DNA of 64,000 nt from Lacisediminihabitans changchengi (lineage in GTDB: Bacteria; Actinomycetota; Actinomycetes; Actinomycetales; Microbacteriaceae): positions 627,183 through 691,182 of the forward strand of contig NZ_JAEPES010000001.1 in the NCBI RefSeq assembly GCF_016634425.1, in the 5' to 3' direction. Below the pieces are notes generated by a model. The model saw only the letters and a list, made by a program, of their open reading frames with translations. It ran no database searches and was not told where the DNA came from. Positions 1 through 8,063 of this stretch are shown one piece after another; the first letter of the stretch is position 1; each line of letters opens with the position of its first letter. The position numbers and the translations under genes were made by a program.

Positions 1-72
1 GCCCCCGCCGGTATGTCGTATTGGCAGGTCGTCCGAAATTGCTGTGTGTTCATCATGGGCATATCCACGGTA

Positions 73-99
73 GCGCGCCGCCCGGTCATGGCGGCGCGC
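73..99 (-). terminator. hairpin downstream of solute-binding protein gene
   Basis: A perfect 10-bp inverted repeat (GCGCGCCGCC, 73-82; GGCGGCGCGC, 90-99) with a 7-nt loop lies just past the stop codon of the reverse-strand gene ending at 125. There is no clear U-run on the reverse strand, so it is a terminator-like hairpin rather than a canonical intrinsic terminator. Confidence 0.5.
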
Positions 100-124
100 C
101 CCGTTGGTACTACTTCGCTAAGTA

Positions 125-1633
125 CTACTTCTTAACGATGTCGTAGGCGTAGAACTGCGAGTTCAACCCGTTGATCGGGTAGCCGCTGAGCGTCGACGAC
201 GCCACGACGATCTGCGGGTAGAGGTAGAGCCAGTCACTCGCAGCATCGGCGACTATCTGCTCGTTGGCCTTCTTCAGCAGGGCCGTCTGGTCGGCGGTGC
301 TGGTCGCCTGCTCGGCATCACCGATCCACTGGGTCACTTGCGTGTTGTCGTAGCCCCAGTAGAAGTCGGGGTTCCCGTAGAAGACCACGTCGCGGTCGTT
401 GACGTGCTCCTGCAGGGTGGCGACGAAGTCATGTGCCTTGTACACCTTCGAGTACCACTCGTCGGCCGTGATGGTGTTGATCGTCACCGTGACGCCGATA
501 TTGGCTAGCTCGCTCTTGATGAACTCGGCAGCAGCGGGGTGCGGGTCGTAGTTCGGGGTGTCGAGGGTGAAGGTGAAGCCGTTCGGCAGACCGGCCTGCG
601 CCAGTTCTTTCTTGGCGAGCGACGGGTCGTAGGGGTTCACACTCGTGAGGTTCTCGTACCAGGGGTCGCTCGGCGGAACCATCGACCCGGTCAGGGTGCC
701 GTACTTGCCCCAGATGGAGCTGAGCAGCTTCTTGTTGTCGATGGCCGAGGTGACCGCCTTGCGCACCAGCACGTTATTGAACGGTGCGACCTTGTCGTTG
801 AAGGCCAGCAGCAGCTTCGTCGTCGACTTGCCGTCGCTGACCGTGTAGTCGTTGTTCGAGGTGAACTGGCTCAGCGCGTCCGGGCTCTGCTCGCTGGTGA
901 CGATGTCGACCGCGTTCGTCAGCAGCGCGTTGTTCAGCGCCGTCGCGTCGGAGAAGTAGTTGAAGACCACCTCGGCGTTCTTCGCCTTGGTGCCCCAGTA
1001 TCCGTCGAATCGCGTCAGGCTCAGGGTGCTTCCGCGCTTCCACTGGTCGAGCTCGTAGGGGCCGGTGCCGTCTTCGGACTTGGTGAAGTTCTTGGCCGCG
1101 TGGTTGTAGATCGACACGTAACTGAGGTTGTACGGCAGCGAGATCGAGCGACCCTTGAGGGTGATGACGACGGTGGAGTCATCCGGCGTCGCGACCGAGG
1201 CGATCGGCGCGAGGCTCGACTTGCGGGCCGACTGCGACGTGTCGGAGAGCACCTTCTCGATGCTGAACTTCACGTCTTTCGAGGTGAGCGTCGCGCCGGA
1301 GTGGAACTTCACGCCGCTCCGCAGCGTGAAGGTGTAGGTGAGGCCGTCTGCTGAGGCGGTGTAATCCTTGGCGAGCAGGTTCTCGACCTTGCCATCGTCG
1401 GTGAGCCTGAACAACCCCTCGTAGACGTTGCCGCTGAGTGCTTCGGTCACGCCCTGGCCACCGCCGGCGGTGTTGTCGAGGTTCTGCGGCTCGTAGACGG
1501 AGCCGATCTCGATGGTCGCGTTCTTGCCGGTTCCGTTGCCGGTGCCGCTTCCGCTCGACCCGCTCGCCGCGCACCCCGCGAGGGCGAGCGTAGCGGTCAG
1601 GGCGATGCCTATCAGGAGTGGTGCTTTCTTCAC
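125..1633 (-). CDS. ABC transporter solute-binding lipoprotein, family 5 (peptide/nickel type)
   Basis: Extracellular lipid-anchored receptor of a peptide-type ABC importer (SBP_bac_5 family), 502 aa, GTG start. The N-terminus has KK followed by a hydrophobic stretch and the lipobox LAGC at about residues 18-21, then a Ser/Gly/Asn-rich linker. The body carries family features such as SGATLTSKDVKFSIEKVL at about 115-132, the conserved segment for this fold. No permease or ATPase is adjacent inside the window; partners could lie to the left of position 1 or be shared with the importer at 39-45 kb. It follows a DUF1684 gene on the same strand, with a 15-bp tandem repeat between. Substrate cannot be read from sequence. 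Confidence 0.88.
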   Translation of the reverse strand: MKKAPLLIGIALTATLALAGCAASGSSGSGTGNGTGKNATIEIGSVYEPQNLDNTAGGGQGVTEALSGNVYEGLFRLTDDGKVENLLAKDYTASADGLTYTFTLRSGVKFHSGATLTSKDVKFSIEKVLSDTSQSARKSSLAPIASVATPDDSTVVITLKGRSISLPYNLSYVSIYNHAAKNFTKSEDGTGPYELDQWKRGSTLSLTRFDGYWGTKAKNAEVVFNYFSDATALNNALLTNAVDIVTSEQSPDALSQFTSNNDYTVSDGKSTTKLLLAFNDKVAPFNNVLVRKAVTSAIDNKKLLSSIWGKYGTLTGSMVPPSDPWYENLTSVNPYDPSLAKKELAQAGLPNGFTFTLDTPNYDPHPAAAEFIKSELANIGVTVTINTITADEWYSKVYKAHDFVATLQEHVNDRDVVFYGNPDFYWGYDNTQVTQWIGDAEQATSTADQTALLKKANEQIVADAASDWLYLYPQIVVASSTLSGYPINGLNSQFYAYDIVKK

Positions 1634-1660
1634 GGGTGGATCTCCAGTGCTGTGTCGGGT

Positions 1661-1735
1661 CTGGTGCGTCTCGTGCTGCTACGGCTGGTGGTGGTGCGTC
1701 TAGTGCTGGTGCGTCTGGTGCTGGTGCGTCTAGTG
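1661..1735. repeat. tandem repeat, 5 x 15 bp
   Basis: Five consecutive 15-bp units with consensus CTGGTGCGTCTAGTG (the second unit is diverged) fill the space between the DUF1684 gene and the downstream solute-binding protein gene. The last unit contains the DUF1684 stop codon (1730-1732 on the reverse strand). Confidence 0.85.
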
Positions 1736-2476
1736 GTTCTCGAAACCGTCAGCGAAGACGATGTCGCGCTCGCCGGCTTCGATGGGCACGGTGAAGCGGT
1801 TCTGCTTGGGCGGCAGCGGGCAGTTGTACTGGTCGCTGAAGCCGCACGGCGGTACGAAAGCCTTGTTGAAGTCGAGCACCACGCGACCTTCGCTGTCGAA
1901 GTCGCTGCCCTCCGGACGCTCCACGAACAGGAACCGGCCCGACGGATAGGTCCCGCCCTCGGCGAACGGCAGCTGGTTGGTCGGGTCGGCAAAGACGAGC
2001 AGCAGAACGCCGCCGTCATCGAACGCGCTGAGCGTGTAGTCGACTCCGTCGCGGCTGAAACGGATGTCCCCGGGCACGGCCAATTCGCGCGTGCTGCCGT
2101 TGTCGCGCAGGTGCTCGAACGCCACGGTGCGGTCGGCGCCGACGTGGGTGAACTCGGCCTCGATCACCCAGTCGGGATTGAACGGGAAGACCGGCACCTC
2201 GTCGAAGTGCTGGATGGCCGGGGAGTTCGCGTCCCAGAGGCGGATCCCCTCCTGCGGACCACCGGTGTCGAGGTCGAGGCGGTGGAGGCGAGTCACGGTG
2301 ACGGTGTCTGGCTGACCTTCGAGCGCCGCGGCATCCGTCACCGTCTCGCCGGCGTTCAGCCAGCGGGTCTCGATGAGGGCGAGGTCGCCCTGTGGGCCGG
2401 TGACGCGGGCGCGGCGCGCGGCGCGCCAGCCATCGCGAGAAGTGCGGGCGGCATCGACGGTAGCGGGAGCAGTCAC
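1730..2476 (-). CDS. DUF1684 domain protein
   Basis: 248 aa, GTG start. It matches the DUF1684 family in its C-terminal half: a Gly-rich [10 protein letters not shown] segment, [20 protein letters not shown] and the terminal PKQNRF...PIEAGE motif. No biochemical role is established for the family. A second member lies at 60459-61289 on the other strand and shares the PPC(A/G)FS...NCP(L/M)PPKQNRF signature. There is no signal peptide. It is transcribed divergently from lepA, and the solute-binding protein gene lies 96 bp downstream on the same strand. Confidence 0.85.
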   Translation of the reverse strand: MTAPATVDAARTSRDGWRAARRARVTGPQGDLALIETRWLNAGETVTDAAALEGQPDTVTVTRLHRLDLDTGGPQEGIRLWDANSPAIQHFDEVPVFPFNPDWVIEAEFTHVGADRTVAFEHLRDNGSTRELAVPGDIRFSRDGVDYTLSAFDDGGVLLLVFADPTNQLPFAEGGTYPSGRFLFVERPEGSDFDSEGRVVLDFNKAFVPPCGFSDQYNCPLPPKQNRFTVPIEAGERDIVFADGFENH

Positions 2477-2620
2477 GGGTCAATCTTTCTGTTCGTGGGG
2501 TCGAGGCGGTAATCCGATTGCGGAATGTGTCGTGCGGAATGTGTCCGCGGCCATCTGGCCCTAACGGCAGCGGAGGTGTTCGTATTCCTGCGCCCGTGCC
2601 GCGGCGGTTCTCCGTCATGG

Positions 2621-2626
2621 GACAAT
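2621..2626 (+). promoter_or_regulatory. putative -10 hexamer of lepA
   Basis: GACAAT in the divergent intergenic region between the DUF1684 gene and lepA would start transcription near 2633, leaving a leader of about 50 nt before the GTG at 2683. The same hexamer precedes dusB. No good -35 box is seen. Confidence 0.35.
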
Positions 2627-2682
2627 TGACCGTCCGGTGCGTTTGCGCCGTGTGGCACCCCCAGCACAGACAGAGGAATTGC

Positions 2683-4536
2683 GTGAGCCCCAGAGCAGTG
2701 AAGGCCCTCGAGCCGGCATCGACCGACCCCGCCTTCATCCGCAATTTCTGCATCATCGCGCACATCGACCACGGCAAGTCGACGCTCGCCGACCGGATGC
2801 TGCAGATCACCGGAGTGGTCAGCGATCGCGATATGCGGGCTCAGTACCTCGACCGCATGGACATCGAGCGCGAGCGCGGAATCACCATCAAGAGCCAGGC
2901 GGTGCGCATGCCGTGGGAGCTCGACGGCACTACCTTCGCGCTCAACATGATCGACACCCCCGGCCACGTCGACTTCACCTACGAGGTGTCGCGGTCGCTC
3001 GCCGCCTGCGAGGGCGCGATTCTGCTGGTCGACGCGGCGCAGGGCATCGAGGCTCAGACGCTCGCCAACCTGTACCTGGCCCTCGAGAACGACCTCGCGA
3101 TCATCCCGGTGCTGAACAAGATCGACCTGCCGGCAGCCGACCCCGAGAAGTACATCAAGGAGATCGTCGGCCTGATCGGGTGCAAGCCCGAAGACATCCT
3201 GCTGGTGTCGGGCAAGACCGGCATCGGCGTGCCGGAGTTGCTCGATGAGGCGGTCCGCCGCATCCCGGCACCGACCGGAGACGCGGCGGCCCCGGCCCGC
3301 GCAATGATCTTCGACTCCGTGTACGACGCCTACCGCGGAGTCATCACCTACGTGCGCATGATCGATGGCAAGCTCAGCCCGCGCGAGAAGATCATGATGA
3401 TGAGCACCAAGAGCGCTCATGAGGTGCTCGAGATCGGCGTGAGCGCACCGGAGCCGACGCCGACCAAGGGGCTCGGAGTCGGCGAGGTCGGCTACCTGAT
3501 CACCGGGGTGAAGGATGTCCGGCTGTCGAAGGTGGGCGACACCGTCACCTCGTTCGCAAAGCCCGCCACGGTCGCGTTGCAGGGGTATTCGGAGCCGATG
3601 CCGATGGTCTTCTCCGGGCTGTATCCGATCGATGGTTCCGACTATCCGGTGCTGCGCGAGGCGCTCGACAAGTTGAAGCTCAGCGATGCAGCGCTCGTGT
3701 ATGAGCCCGAGACATCCGTTGCCCTCGGTTTCGGCTTCCGCTGCGGATTCCTCGGGCTGTTGCACCTCGAGATCGTCACCGAGCGGCTGGAGCGCGAGTT
3801 CGGCCTCGACCTGATCGCGACCGCGCCGTCGGTGATCTACGAGGTCACCACCGAAGACAAGAAGCGCACCACGGTCACCAACCCGAGCGAGTTTCCCGGC
3901 GGCAAGATCTCGTCGGTGAGCGAGCCGATCGTGAAGGCGTCGATCCTGACCCCGAAAGACTTCGTCGGCACCGTCATGGAGCTGTGCCAGGGCCGGCGCG
4001 GAACCATGAACGGCATGGAATACGTCGGCGAAGACCGGGTCGAGCTTCACTACACGATGCCGCTCGGCGAGATCGTGTTCGACTTCTTCGATCAGCTGAA
4101 GAGTCGCACGCAGGGCTACGCGTCGCTCGATTACGAGCCCACCGGGGAGCAGGACGCGGACCTGGTGAAGGTCGACATCCTGCTGCAGGGCGAGGCCGTT
4201 GACGCGTTCAGCGCGATCGTTCACCGTGAGAAGGCGTACGCCTACGGCGTGCTGATGACGGAGCGGCTCAAGAAGCTCATCCCGCGCCAGCAGTTCGAGG
4301 TGCCGATTCAGGCGGCGATCGGTGCGCGCATCATCGCCCGCGAGTCGATTAGCGCCATGCGCAAAGACGTTCTCGCTAAGTGCTATGGCGGTGACATCAC
4401 CCGTAAGCGCAAGCTGCTCGAGAAGCAGAAAGAGGGCAAGAAGCGCATGAAGATGGTCGGCCGCGTCGAGGTGCCGCAGGAGGCCTTCATCGCCGCGCTG
4501 TCTGGTGACACCGAGGCGAAAAAGAAAGAGAAGTAG
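2683..4536 (+). CDS. lepA: elongation factor 4 (back-translocating GTPase)
   Basis: LepA/EF4, the ribosome-associated GTPase, 617 aa from the GTG at 2683. That start has a purine-rich SD (cagaggaa) upstream and gives the usual family length; the open frame extends further upstream but without family similarity. Visible G motifs: AHIDHGKST (P-loop, residues 26-34), the RERGITIK switch I segment, DTPGHVDF (G3), NKID (G4) and SGKTG (G5). The C-terminal LepA-specific domain ends in a Lys-rich tail. It heads the core gene block that continues with hemW, as in other Microbacteriaceae. Confidence 0.97.
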   Translation: MSPRAVKALEPASTDPAFIRNFCIIAHIDHGKSTLADRMLQITGVVSDRDMRAQYLDRMDIERERGITIKSQAVRMPWELDGTTFALNMIDTPGHVDFTYEVSRSLAACEGAILLVDAAQGIEAQTLANLYLALENDLAIIPVLNKIDLPAADPEKYIKEIVGLIGCKPEDILLVSGKTGIGVPELLDEAVRRIPAPTGDAAAPARAMIFDSVYDAYRGVITYVRMIDGKLSPREKIMMMSTKSAHEVLEIGVSAPEPTPTKGLGVGEVGYLITGVKDVRLSKVGDTVTSFAKPATVALQGYSEPMPMVFSGLYPIDGSDYPVLREALDKLKLSDAALVYEPETSVALGFGFRCGFLGLLHLEIVTERLEREFGLDLIATAPSVIYEVTTEDKKRTTVTNPSEFPGGKISSVSEPIVKASILTPKDFVGTVMELCQGRRGTMNGMEYVGEDRVELHYTMPLGEIVFDFFDQLKSRTQGYASLDYEPTGEQDADLVKVDILLQGEAVDAFSAIVHREKAYAYGVLMTERLKKLIPRQQFEVPIQAAIGARIIARESISAMRKDVLAKCYGGDITRKRKLLEKQKEGKKRMKMVGRVEVPQEAFIAALSGDTEAKKKEK

Positions 4537-4548
4537 CGCTTCGTCAGC

Positions 4549-4560
4549 TAGTTTCGTGAG
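4549..4560 (+). promoter_or_regulatory. -10 element for leaderless start at 4561
   Basis: TAGTTT (4549-4554) lies exactly 6 nt before the ATG at 4561, the same spacing seen in front of many genes in this window. It supports the small ORF being expressed as a leaderless mRNA. Confidence 0.45.
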
Positions 4561-4740
4561 ATGAAATCAGCTACGGCTCAGACCCTTCTCGTCGTCGTTG
4601 CGCCGATCTGCATAGTCCTCGGGTTGGTCGGGCTCGGCGCGACAAACCGTTACGAATCGAATCTCGCGCTCGGCCTCTTTGTGATCGGCGGCATCGCGGC
4701 GCTGCTTCGTCTGGCGATCCACGGCCAGTCGCCCCGCTAG
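4561..4740 (+). CDS. small two-helix membrane protein, unknown function
   Basis: A 59-aa ORF starting ATG at 4561, 24 bp after the lepA stop. The product has a hydrophobic helix at about residues 7-27, a short polar turn (TNRYESN), a second helix at about 34-53 and a short basic/polar tail. This helix-turn-helix membrane topology, C/G-rich third positions and a -10 hexamer 6 nt before the ATG argue that it is real. I do not recognise the family. The first inverted-repeat element begins about 25 bp after its stop. Confidence 0.6.
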   Translation: MKSATAQTLLVVVAPICIVLGLVGLGATNRYESNLALGLFVIGGIAALLRLAIHGQSPR

Positions 4741-4770
4741 CGGACGCGAAACTCCCCACCGGGCGCCTTC

Positions 4771-4850
4771 GGAAACTCAGGACTGTGGTCGAGCGGCGCC
4801 GCGCTGAGGTGCCGAGCGTGAGTGTTCCGTGACCCGTTTCCTGAGTTTCC
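4771..4850. repeat. interspersed inverted-repeat element, copy 1 (80 bp)
   Basis: Left arm GGAAACTCAGGA (4771-4782) and right arm TCCTGAGTTTCC (4839-4850). The palindrome extends outward perfectly to CCTTC (4766-4770) and GAAGG (4851-4855). Inner GGTC at 4787-4790 matches GACC at 4831-4834. It lies between the 59-aa ORF and the DUF1990 gene. Confidence 0.95.
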
Positions 4851-4898
4851 GAAGGATGCGTCGCTCGGGCAGGGATGGGCGGGGGTAGAAACCCCGCG

Positions 4899-4952
4899 TA
4901 TTCTGTCCGCATGAGCCCGAACTGTGCCCGACGGTCGGCGAGCCCCCGATGA
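4899..4952 (+). CDS. leaderless 13-codon upstream ORF coupled to DUF1990 gene
   Basis: TATTCT (4899-4904) is followed 6 nt later by ATG at 4911, the leaderless promoter geometry of this genome. The ORF encodes MSPNCARRSASPR, and its TGA (4950-4952) overlaps the ATG of the DUF1990 gene (4949) as ATGA. This predicts that ribosomes load directly on the 5' end, read the mini-ORF and re-initiate. The entry span includes the -10 element; the ORF itself is 4911-4952. No proof of translation. Confidence 0.45.
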   Translation, partial: YSVRMSPNCARRSASPR

Positions 4953-5590
4953 ACAGCGTTGCGCTGTGGCAGCGGCCGGTGAGCTACGCCGCGGTCGGCG
5001 GCACTAAGGCTCCCGACCTGATGAGCTACCCGCCGGTCGGTTACCGGCCATACGAGGGCAGGGAGCGCATCGGGCACGGTGATGCGCGCTGGCAGTTCGC
5101 CTGGAACGCCGTGCTCACCTGGGGCATCCAACGCCGCAGCGGATTCCGCGTCACGCTCACCGATAGCCCCGCGGCCGTCACCGATCTCACCTACACCCCC
5201 GTGCGATTCGATGACGCGGGGGAGCCGCTCACCGCCGCGGTGGTGGGCGCAGCTCCCTCGGATGGCGAGCACCTCATCGTGCCCGGAGACACCGCTCTGC
5301 TCGGTATCCCGTTCGGGCCGTTCCGCGTCGGGGCCCCGGCCCGCGTCGTGTACGTAATCGACGAACCGGATCGCAAGGGCTTCGCCTACGGGACTATCGC
5401 CGGACATCCCGAGTCTGGCGAAGAGTCCTTCATCGTCGAGCGCGGGCCGGACGGCACGGTGTGGCTCGAGATTCGCGCGTTCTCGCGGCCATCGAACGCA
5501 TTCTGGTGGATGGTCTACCCCGTGTTGCGGCTGTCTCAAGCCTTCTACACCCACCGTTACTTCCGTTCCCTGGCGGGCAAGATCTCCTAA
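4949..5590 (+). CDS. DUF1990 family protein
   Basis: 213 aa. It matches the DUF1990 (UPF0548) family along its whole length: an N-terminal TKAPDLMSYPPVGYRP segment, GHGDARWQFAWNAVLTWGIQRRSGF, and the C-terminal GHPESGEESFIVE and FSRPSNAFWWMVYPVLRLSQ. Family function is unknown. The ATG at 4949 overlaps the stop of a leaderless mini-ORF. Copy 1 of the inverted repeat precedes it and copy 2 starts 20 bp after its stop, so the gene is bracketed by elements. Confidence 0.85.
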   Translation: MNSVALWQRPVSYAAVGGTKAPDLMSYPPVGYRPYEGRERIGHGDARWQFAWNAVLTWGIQRRSGFRVTLTDSPAAVTDLTYTPVRFDDAGEPLTAAVVGAAPSDGEHLIVPGDTALLGIPFGPFRVGAPARVVYVIDEPDRKGFAYGTIAGHPESGEESFIVERGPDGTVWLEIRAFSRPSNAFWWMVYPVLRLSQAFYTHRYFRSLAGKIS

Positions 5591-5609
5591 CCTTCTCGGC
5601 GGCCGTAAC

Positions 5610-5690
5610 GGAAACTCAGGACTCTGGTCATAGCGAGCCGGTCGCACGGGCGTAGCACTGCGGTGTGCGTGACCGTCGTCCTGAGTTTCC
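5610..5690. repeat. interspersed inverted-repeat element, copy 2 (81 bp)
   Basis: Arms GGAAACTCAGGA (5610-5621) and TCCTGAGTTTCC (5679-5690). Inner GGTCA (5626-5630) matches TGACC (5670-5674). It lies between the DUF1990 gene and hemW. Confidence 0.95.
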
Positions 5691-5727
5691 CGCGAGGGCG
5701 GGCGGCGGGAGCACCACGTAGGCCGGG

Positions 5728-5739
5728 GATAATTGGCTA
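5728..5739 (+). promoter_or_regulatory. -10 element for leaderless hemW
   Basis: GATAAT (5728-5733), 6 nt before the ATG at 5740. No Shine-Dalgarno sequence is present, so the transcript probably begins at the start codon. Confidence 0.6.
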
Positions 5740-7029
5740 ATGCCCAGCGCCCTCCCCCTCGCCGATCCGGCCCCAGCCGATGGGCTCCTGCCCGCTTCCG
5801 TCGCGGACGGTGTGAACGACCGCAACTTCGGCGTGTACCTGCACGTACCTTTCTGCCGCGTGCGCTGTGGCTATTGTGATTTCAACACCTACACGTCGGA
5901 CGAGCTTCGGGGCGCCAAGCGCACCGACTACGCCGGCCAGGCCATCGCCGAGGTCGCCCTCGCCGGCAGCGTGCTCTCTGGGCTCCCGCATCGCGATGTC
6001 TCCACCGTCTTCTTCGGCGGCGGCACGCCGACCATGCTGCCCGCGACCGATCTTGCTGCGATGCTCGCGGCCGTGAGCAACACCTGGTCCCTCGCGCCCG
6101 GCGCCGAGGTCACCACCGAGGCGAACCCCGACTCCGTCGATGCCGCCTACCTGCTCGAGTTGGCGGCCGCCGGGTTCACCCGGGTCTCGTTCGGCATGCA
6201 GTCCGCCGTGCCGCACGTGCTCGCCACCCTCGAGCGCACTCACGACCCGGCTCGCGTGCCGCTGGTCGTCGAATGGGCTCGCGAGGCGGGACTCGATGTC
6301 AGCCTCGACCTCATCTACGGCACGCCGGGGGAGTCGCTCGACGATTGGCGCGCCTCCCTCGAGCACGCGATCGCGCAGCGTCCTGACCACATCTCCGCCT
6401 ACGCGCTCATCGTCGAAGACGGCACCAAGCTCGCCCGCCAGATCCGGCGCGGCGAGGTCGCCCAACCCGACGACGACCTCCAGGCCGACATGTACGAGCT
6501 CGCCGACCGTCTGCTCGCCGACGCGGGCTACGAGTGGTACGAGGTCAGCAACTGGGCAAAGCGCACCGAGCCGGTGGCGACGGATACCGTGGCCGACCCG
6601 ATCACGGGCGGCGAGTCCGCAGAAGACCTGGCCGAGCATCGCTCGCGCCACAATCTCGCCTACTGGCAGGGCCACGATTGGTGGGGAATCGGCCCGGGTG
6701 CCCACAGTCACGTCGGCGGTGTTCGCTGGTGGAACGTGAAGCATCCGGCCGCCTACGCCGAGCGGATGCTCGCAGGCGTGTCCCCGGCGGCGGGCCGCGA
6801 GACGCTCGATGCCGAGACGCGACGCGTCGAGCGGGTGTTACTGGGGTCGCGGATCCGTGAGGGGATCGCGGTGCGGGAGCTGACGGCATCCGGTCGCACG
6901 GCGGTCGCCGGCCTGATCGCCGAAGAACTCGTCGATCCGCGCGCAGCCATTCGCGGCACGATCGAACTGACGCTGAAGGGGCGGCTGCTCGCCGACCTGG
7001 TGGTGCGGCGGCTGCTCGCCGAAGACTGA
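5740..7029 (+). CDS. hemW: radical SAM heme chaperone HemW
   Basis: Cytoplasmic radical SAM protein of the HemW family (formerly annotated as oxygen-independent coproporphyrinogen oxidase-like), which binds heme for delivery; 429 aa. The 4Fe-4S motif CRVRCGYC (C39, C43, C46, spacing C-x3-C-x2-C) follows VYLHVPF. Next come FFGGGTPT, the TTEANPDS segment and SFGMQSAV, all typical of the radical SAM barrel, then the C-terminal HemW domain. The ATG at 5740 is set by a GATAAT hexamer 6 nt upstream. The position after lepA is the standard actinobacterial order. Confidence 0.95.
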   Translation: MPSALPLADPAPADGLLPASVADGVNDRNFGVYLHVPFCRVRCGYCDFNTYTSDELRGAKRTDYAGQAIAEVALAGSVLSGLPHRDVSTVFFGGGTPTMLPATDLAAMLAAVSNTWSLAPGAEVTTEANPDSVDAAYLLELAAAGFTRVSFGMQSAVPHVLATLERTHDPARVPLVVEWAREAGLDVSLDLIYGTPGESLDDWRASLEHAIAQRPDHISAYALIVEDGTKLARQIRRGEVAQPDDDLQADMYELADRLLADAGYEWYEVSNWAKRTEPVATDTVADPITGGESAEDLAEHRSRHNLAYWQGHDWWGIGPGAHSHVGGVRWWNVKHPAAYAERMLAGVSPAAGRETLDAETRRVERVLLGSRIREGIAVRELTASGRTAVAGLIAEELVDPRAAIRGTIELTLKGRLLADLVVRRLLAED

Positions 7030-7033
7030 CGCG

Positions 7034-7390
7034 CTAGCGGATGAAACGGATCGCCAGCGGGTACTCGTAGTGCTCGCCCGTGTTGGCGGCGACGGCGGCG
7101 ATCACGCTGAACACGATGTTGAGCGCGGCGACCGCCAGCAACACCAACAGGCCGACGATGAACCAGCTGGTGAAGATTCCGACGATGTAGCCGGCCAAAA
7201 CCGTGAGTTGGAAGTTCAGCGCGGTGCGGGTCTGCTGGTGGATGAAGGCGCCGCGATCCCTGAGCACGAGATACCCGATCAGGGCGGGCAGGAAATGGAA
7301 GACGATGCCGCCGACGTGGATGAGGGTCGCCCAGAGGCGCTCGTCGCTCGCGGAGAGGGGCGGGACTGCGGTCGGCGTGGTATCTGACAT
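7034..7390 (-). CDS. DUF4870 membrane protein
   Basis: 118 aa, DUF4870 (Tic20-like) family. The N-terminal SDERLWATLIHVGGIVFHFLP pattern, RDRGAFIHQQTRTALNFQLT, then two close transmembrane helices, and the family ending PLAIRFIR are visible. Function unknown. It is convergent with hemW (4 bp apart) and is a paralogue of the gene at 7448-7855. On the reverse strand a TTTAAT hexamer (7397-7402) lies 6 nt before the start, so it may be transcribed separately and leaderless. Confidence 0.88.
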   Translation of the reverse strand: MSDTTPTAVPPLSASDERLWATLIHVGGIVFHFLPALIGYLVLRDRGAFIHQQTRTALNFQLTVLAGYIVGIFTSWFIVGLLVLLAVAALNIVFSVIAAVAANTGEHYEYPLAIRFIR

Positions 7391-7396
7391 GGGCCC

Positions 7397-7432
7397 ATTA
7401 AAGCAAGAAGCCCGGCGCGAACTGCGCCGGGC
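7397..7432 (-). terminator. intrinsic terminator between the two DUF4870 genes
   Basis: A perfect 9-bp stem (GCCCGGCGC, 7410-7418; GCGCCGGGC, 7424-7432) with a 5-nt loop. On the reverse strand it is followed by a T-rich tract (ttcttgcttt). It terminates the gene at 7448-7855 and overlaps the promoter of the next one. Confidence 0.8.
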
Positions 7433-7447
7433 CTCGTGCGACGAAAG

Positions 7448-7855
7448 CTACTTGATGAAGCGGAAGTTGAACGGGTACCGGTAGGCGATGCCATCCTTCG
7501 CCTTGGTGAAGGCGATGATCGAGAAGATCAGGCCGATGAGCCAGGCGATCCAGCCGAGTCCGCCGAAGATCGAGCTTCCGCCGTAGGTCACGAACAGCAG
7601 AGCGACCGAGAGGATCGTGCCGACGATCCCGAGCACGATCTCCGCGATCAGGATGGTGATCTGGAAATTCAGCGCCTCTTTGGACTCCTGCCGAGTAAAC
7701 GTCCCACGGTCCTTGAAGACAAGGAAGATGATGAGTGACGGCAGGATGCTGAGGATGCCGCCGAGGTGAGCAAACGACGCCCACTGCCGGTCTTCGGCCT
7801 CGGACAGCGGCACGGCCGGTTGAGGGGCCGGAGCCGCGGGAGGTGGTTGGGTCAT
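7448..7855 (-). CDS. DUF4870 membrane protein (paralogue)
   Basis: 135 aa, second DUF4870 member. After a Pro/Ala-rich N-terminus come EDRQWASFAHLGGILSILPSLIIFLVFKDRG, TRQESKEALNFQITI, three hydrophobic segments and the ending YRYPFNFRFIK. It shares domain order and ending with the neighbour at 7034-7390, so the pair looks like an old duplication. A GAAAGG SD-like sequence precedes the ATG on the reverse strand. The function of the family is unknown. Confidence 0.88.
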   Translation of the reverse strand: MTQPPPAAPAPQPAVPLSEAEDRQWASFAHLGGILSILPSLIIFLVFKDRGTFTRQESKEALNFQITILIAEIVLGIVGTILSVALLFVTYGGSSIFGGLGWIAWLIGLIFSIIAFTKAKDGIAYRYPFNFRFIK

Positions 7856-8000
7856 CTCGTGTGCCTTTCGACATGCTGCGGTGGGAAACGGGTCGGACTG
7901 GCCTTCGTGCGCACAGCGTGTGACACGCCGGTGTGAACACGTGCATAAGCTAGCGCTTCAGCGGCGCGCCGTGCAATGGCTGAGCCGCTATTTCTCGCGG

Positions 8001-8032
8001 TACAATTGGCAGTCTGAGGAGGCGAGTGCTAA
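8001..8032 (+). promoter_or_regulatory. CIRCE operator and -10 box of hrcA
   Basis: TTGGCAGTC (8006-8014), a 9-nt spacer and GAGTGCTAA (8024-8032) match the CIRCE consensus TTAGCACTC-N9-GAGTGCTAA at 16 of 18 arm positions, with the right arm perfect. TACAAT (8001-8006) is a plausible -10 overlapping the operator, so HrcA binding should repress its own promoter. Confidence 0.85.
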
Positions 8033-8063
8033 CAGCTCGCGCGTGATTCGAGAGGTGGTGCCC

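Noticed and set aside
539..1354. Long forward-strand open frame opposite the solute-binding protein gene
   Set aside because: Arg/Val-rich shadow translation of a GC-rich gene; the reverse-strand reading has a lipobox and family motifs.
2473..4224. 583-codon reverse-strand open frame opposite lepA
   Set aside because: Mirror frame of a highly GC-biased gene; lepA on the forward strand has all GTPase motifs.
4771..4850. Inverted-repeat elements as ordinary intrinsic terminators
   Set aside because: Loops of 46-68 nt between the 12-mers, no U-run, and spacing quantised by DNA helical turns; a simple RNA hairpin does not explain this.
8015..8023. GAGGAGG-like sequence upstream of hrcA as an SD for an earlier start
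   Set aside because: It is the spacer of the CIRCE operator; the GTG at 8064 has its own SD and begins the HrcA N-terminus.
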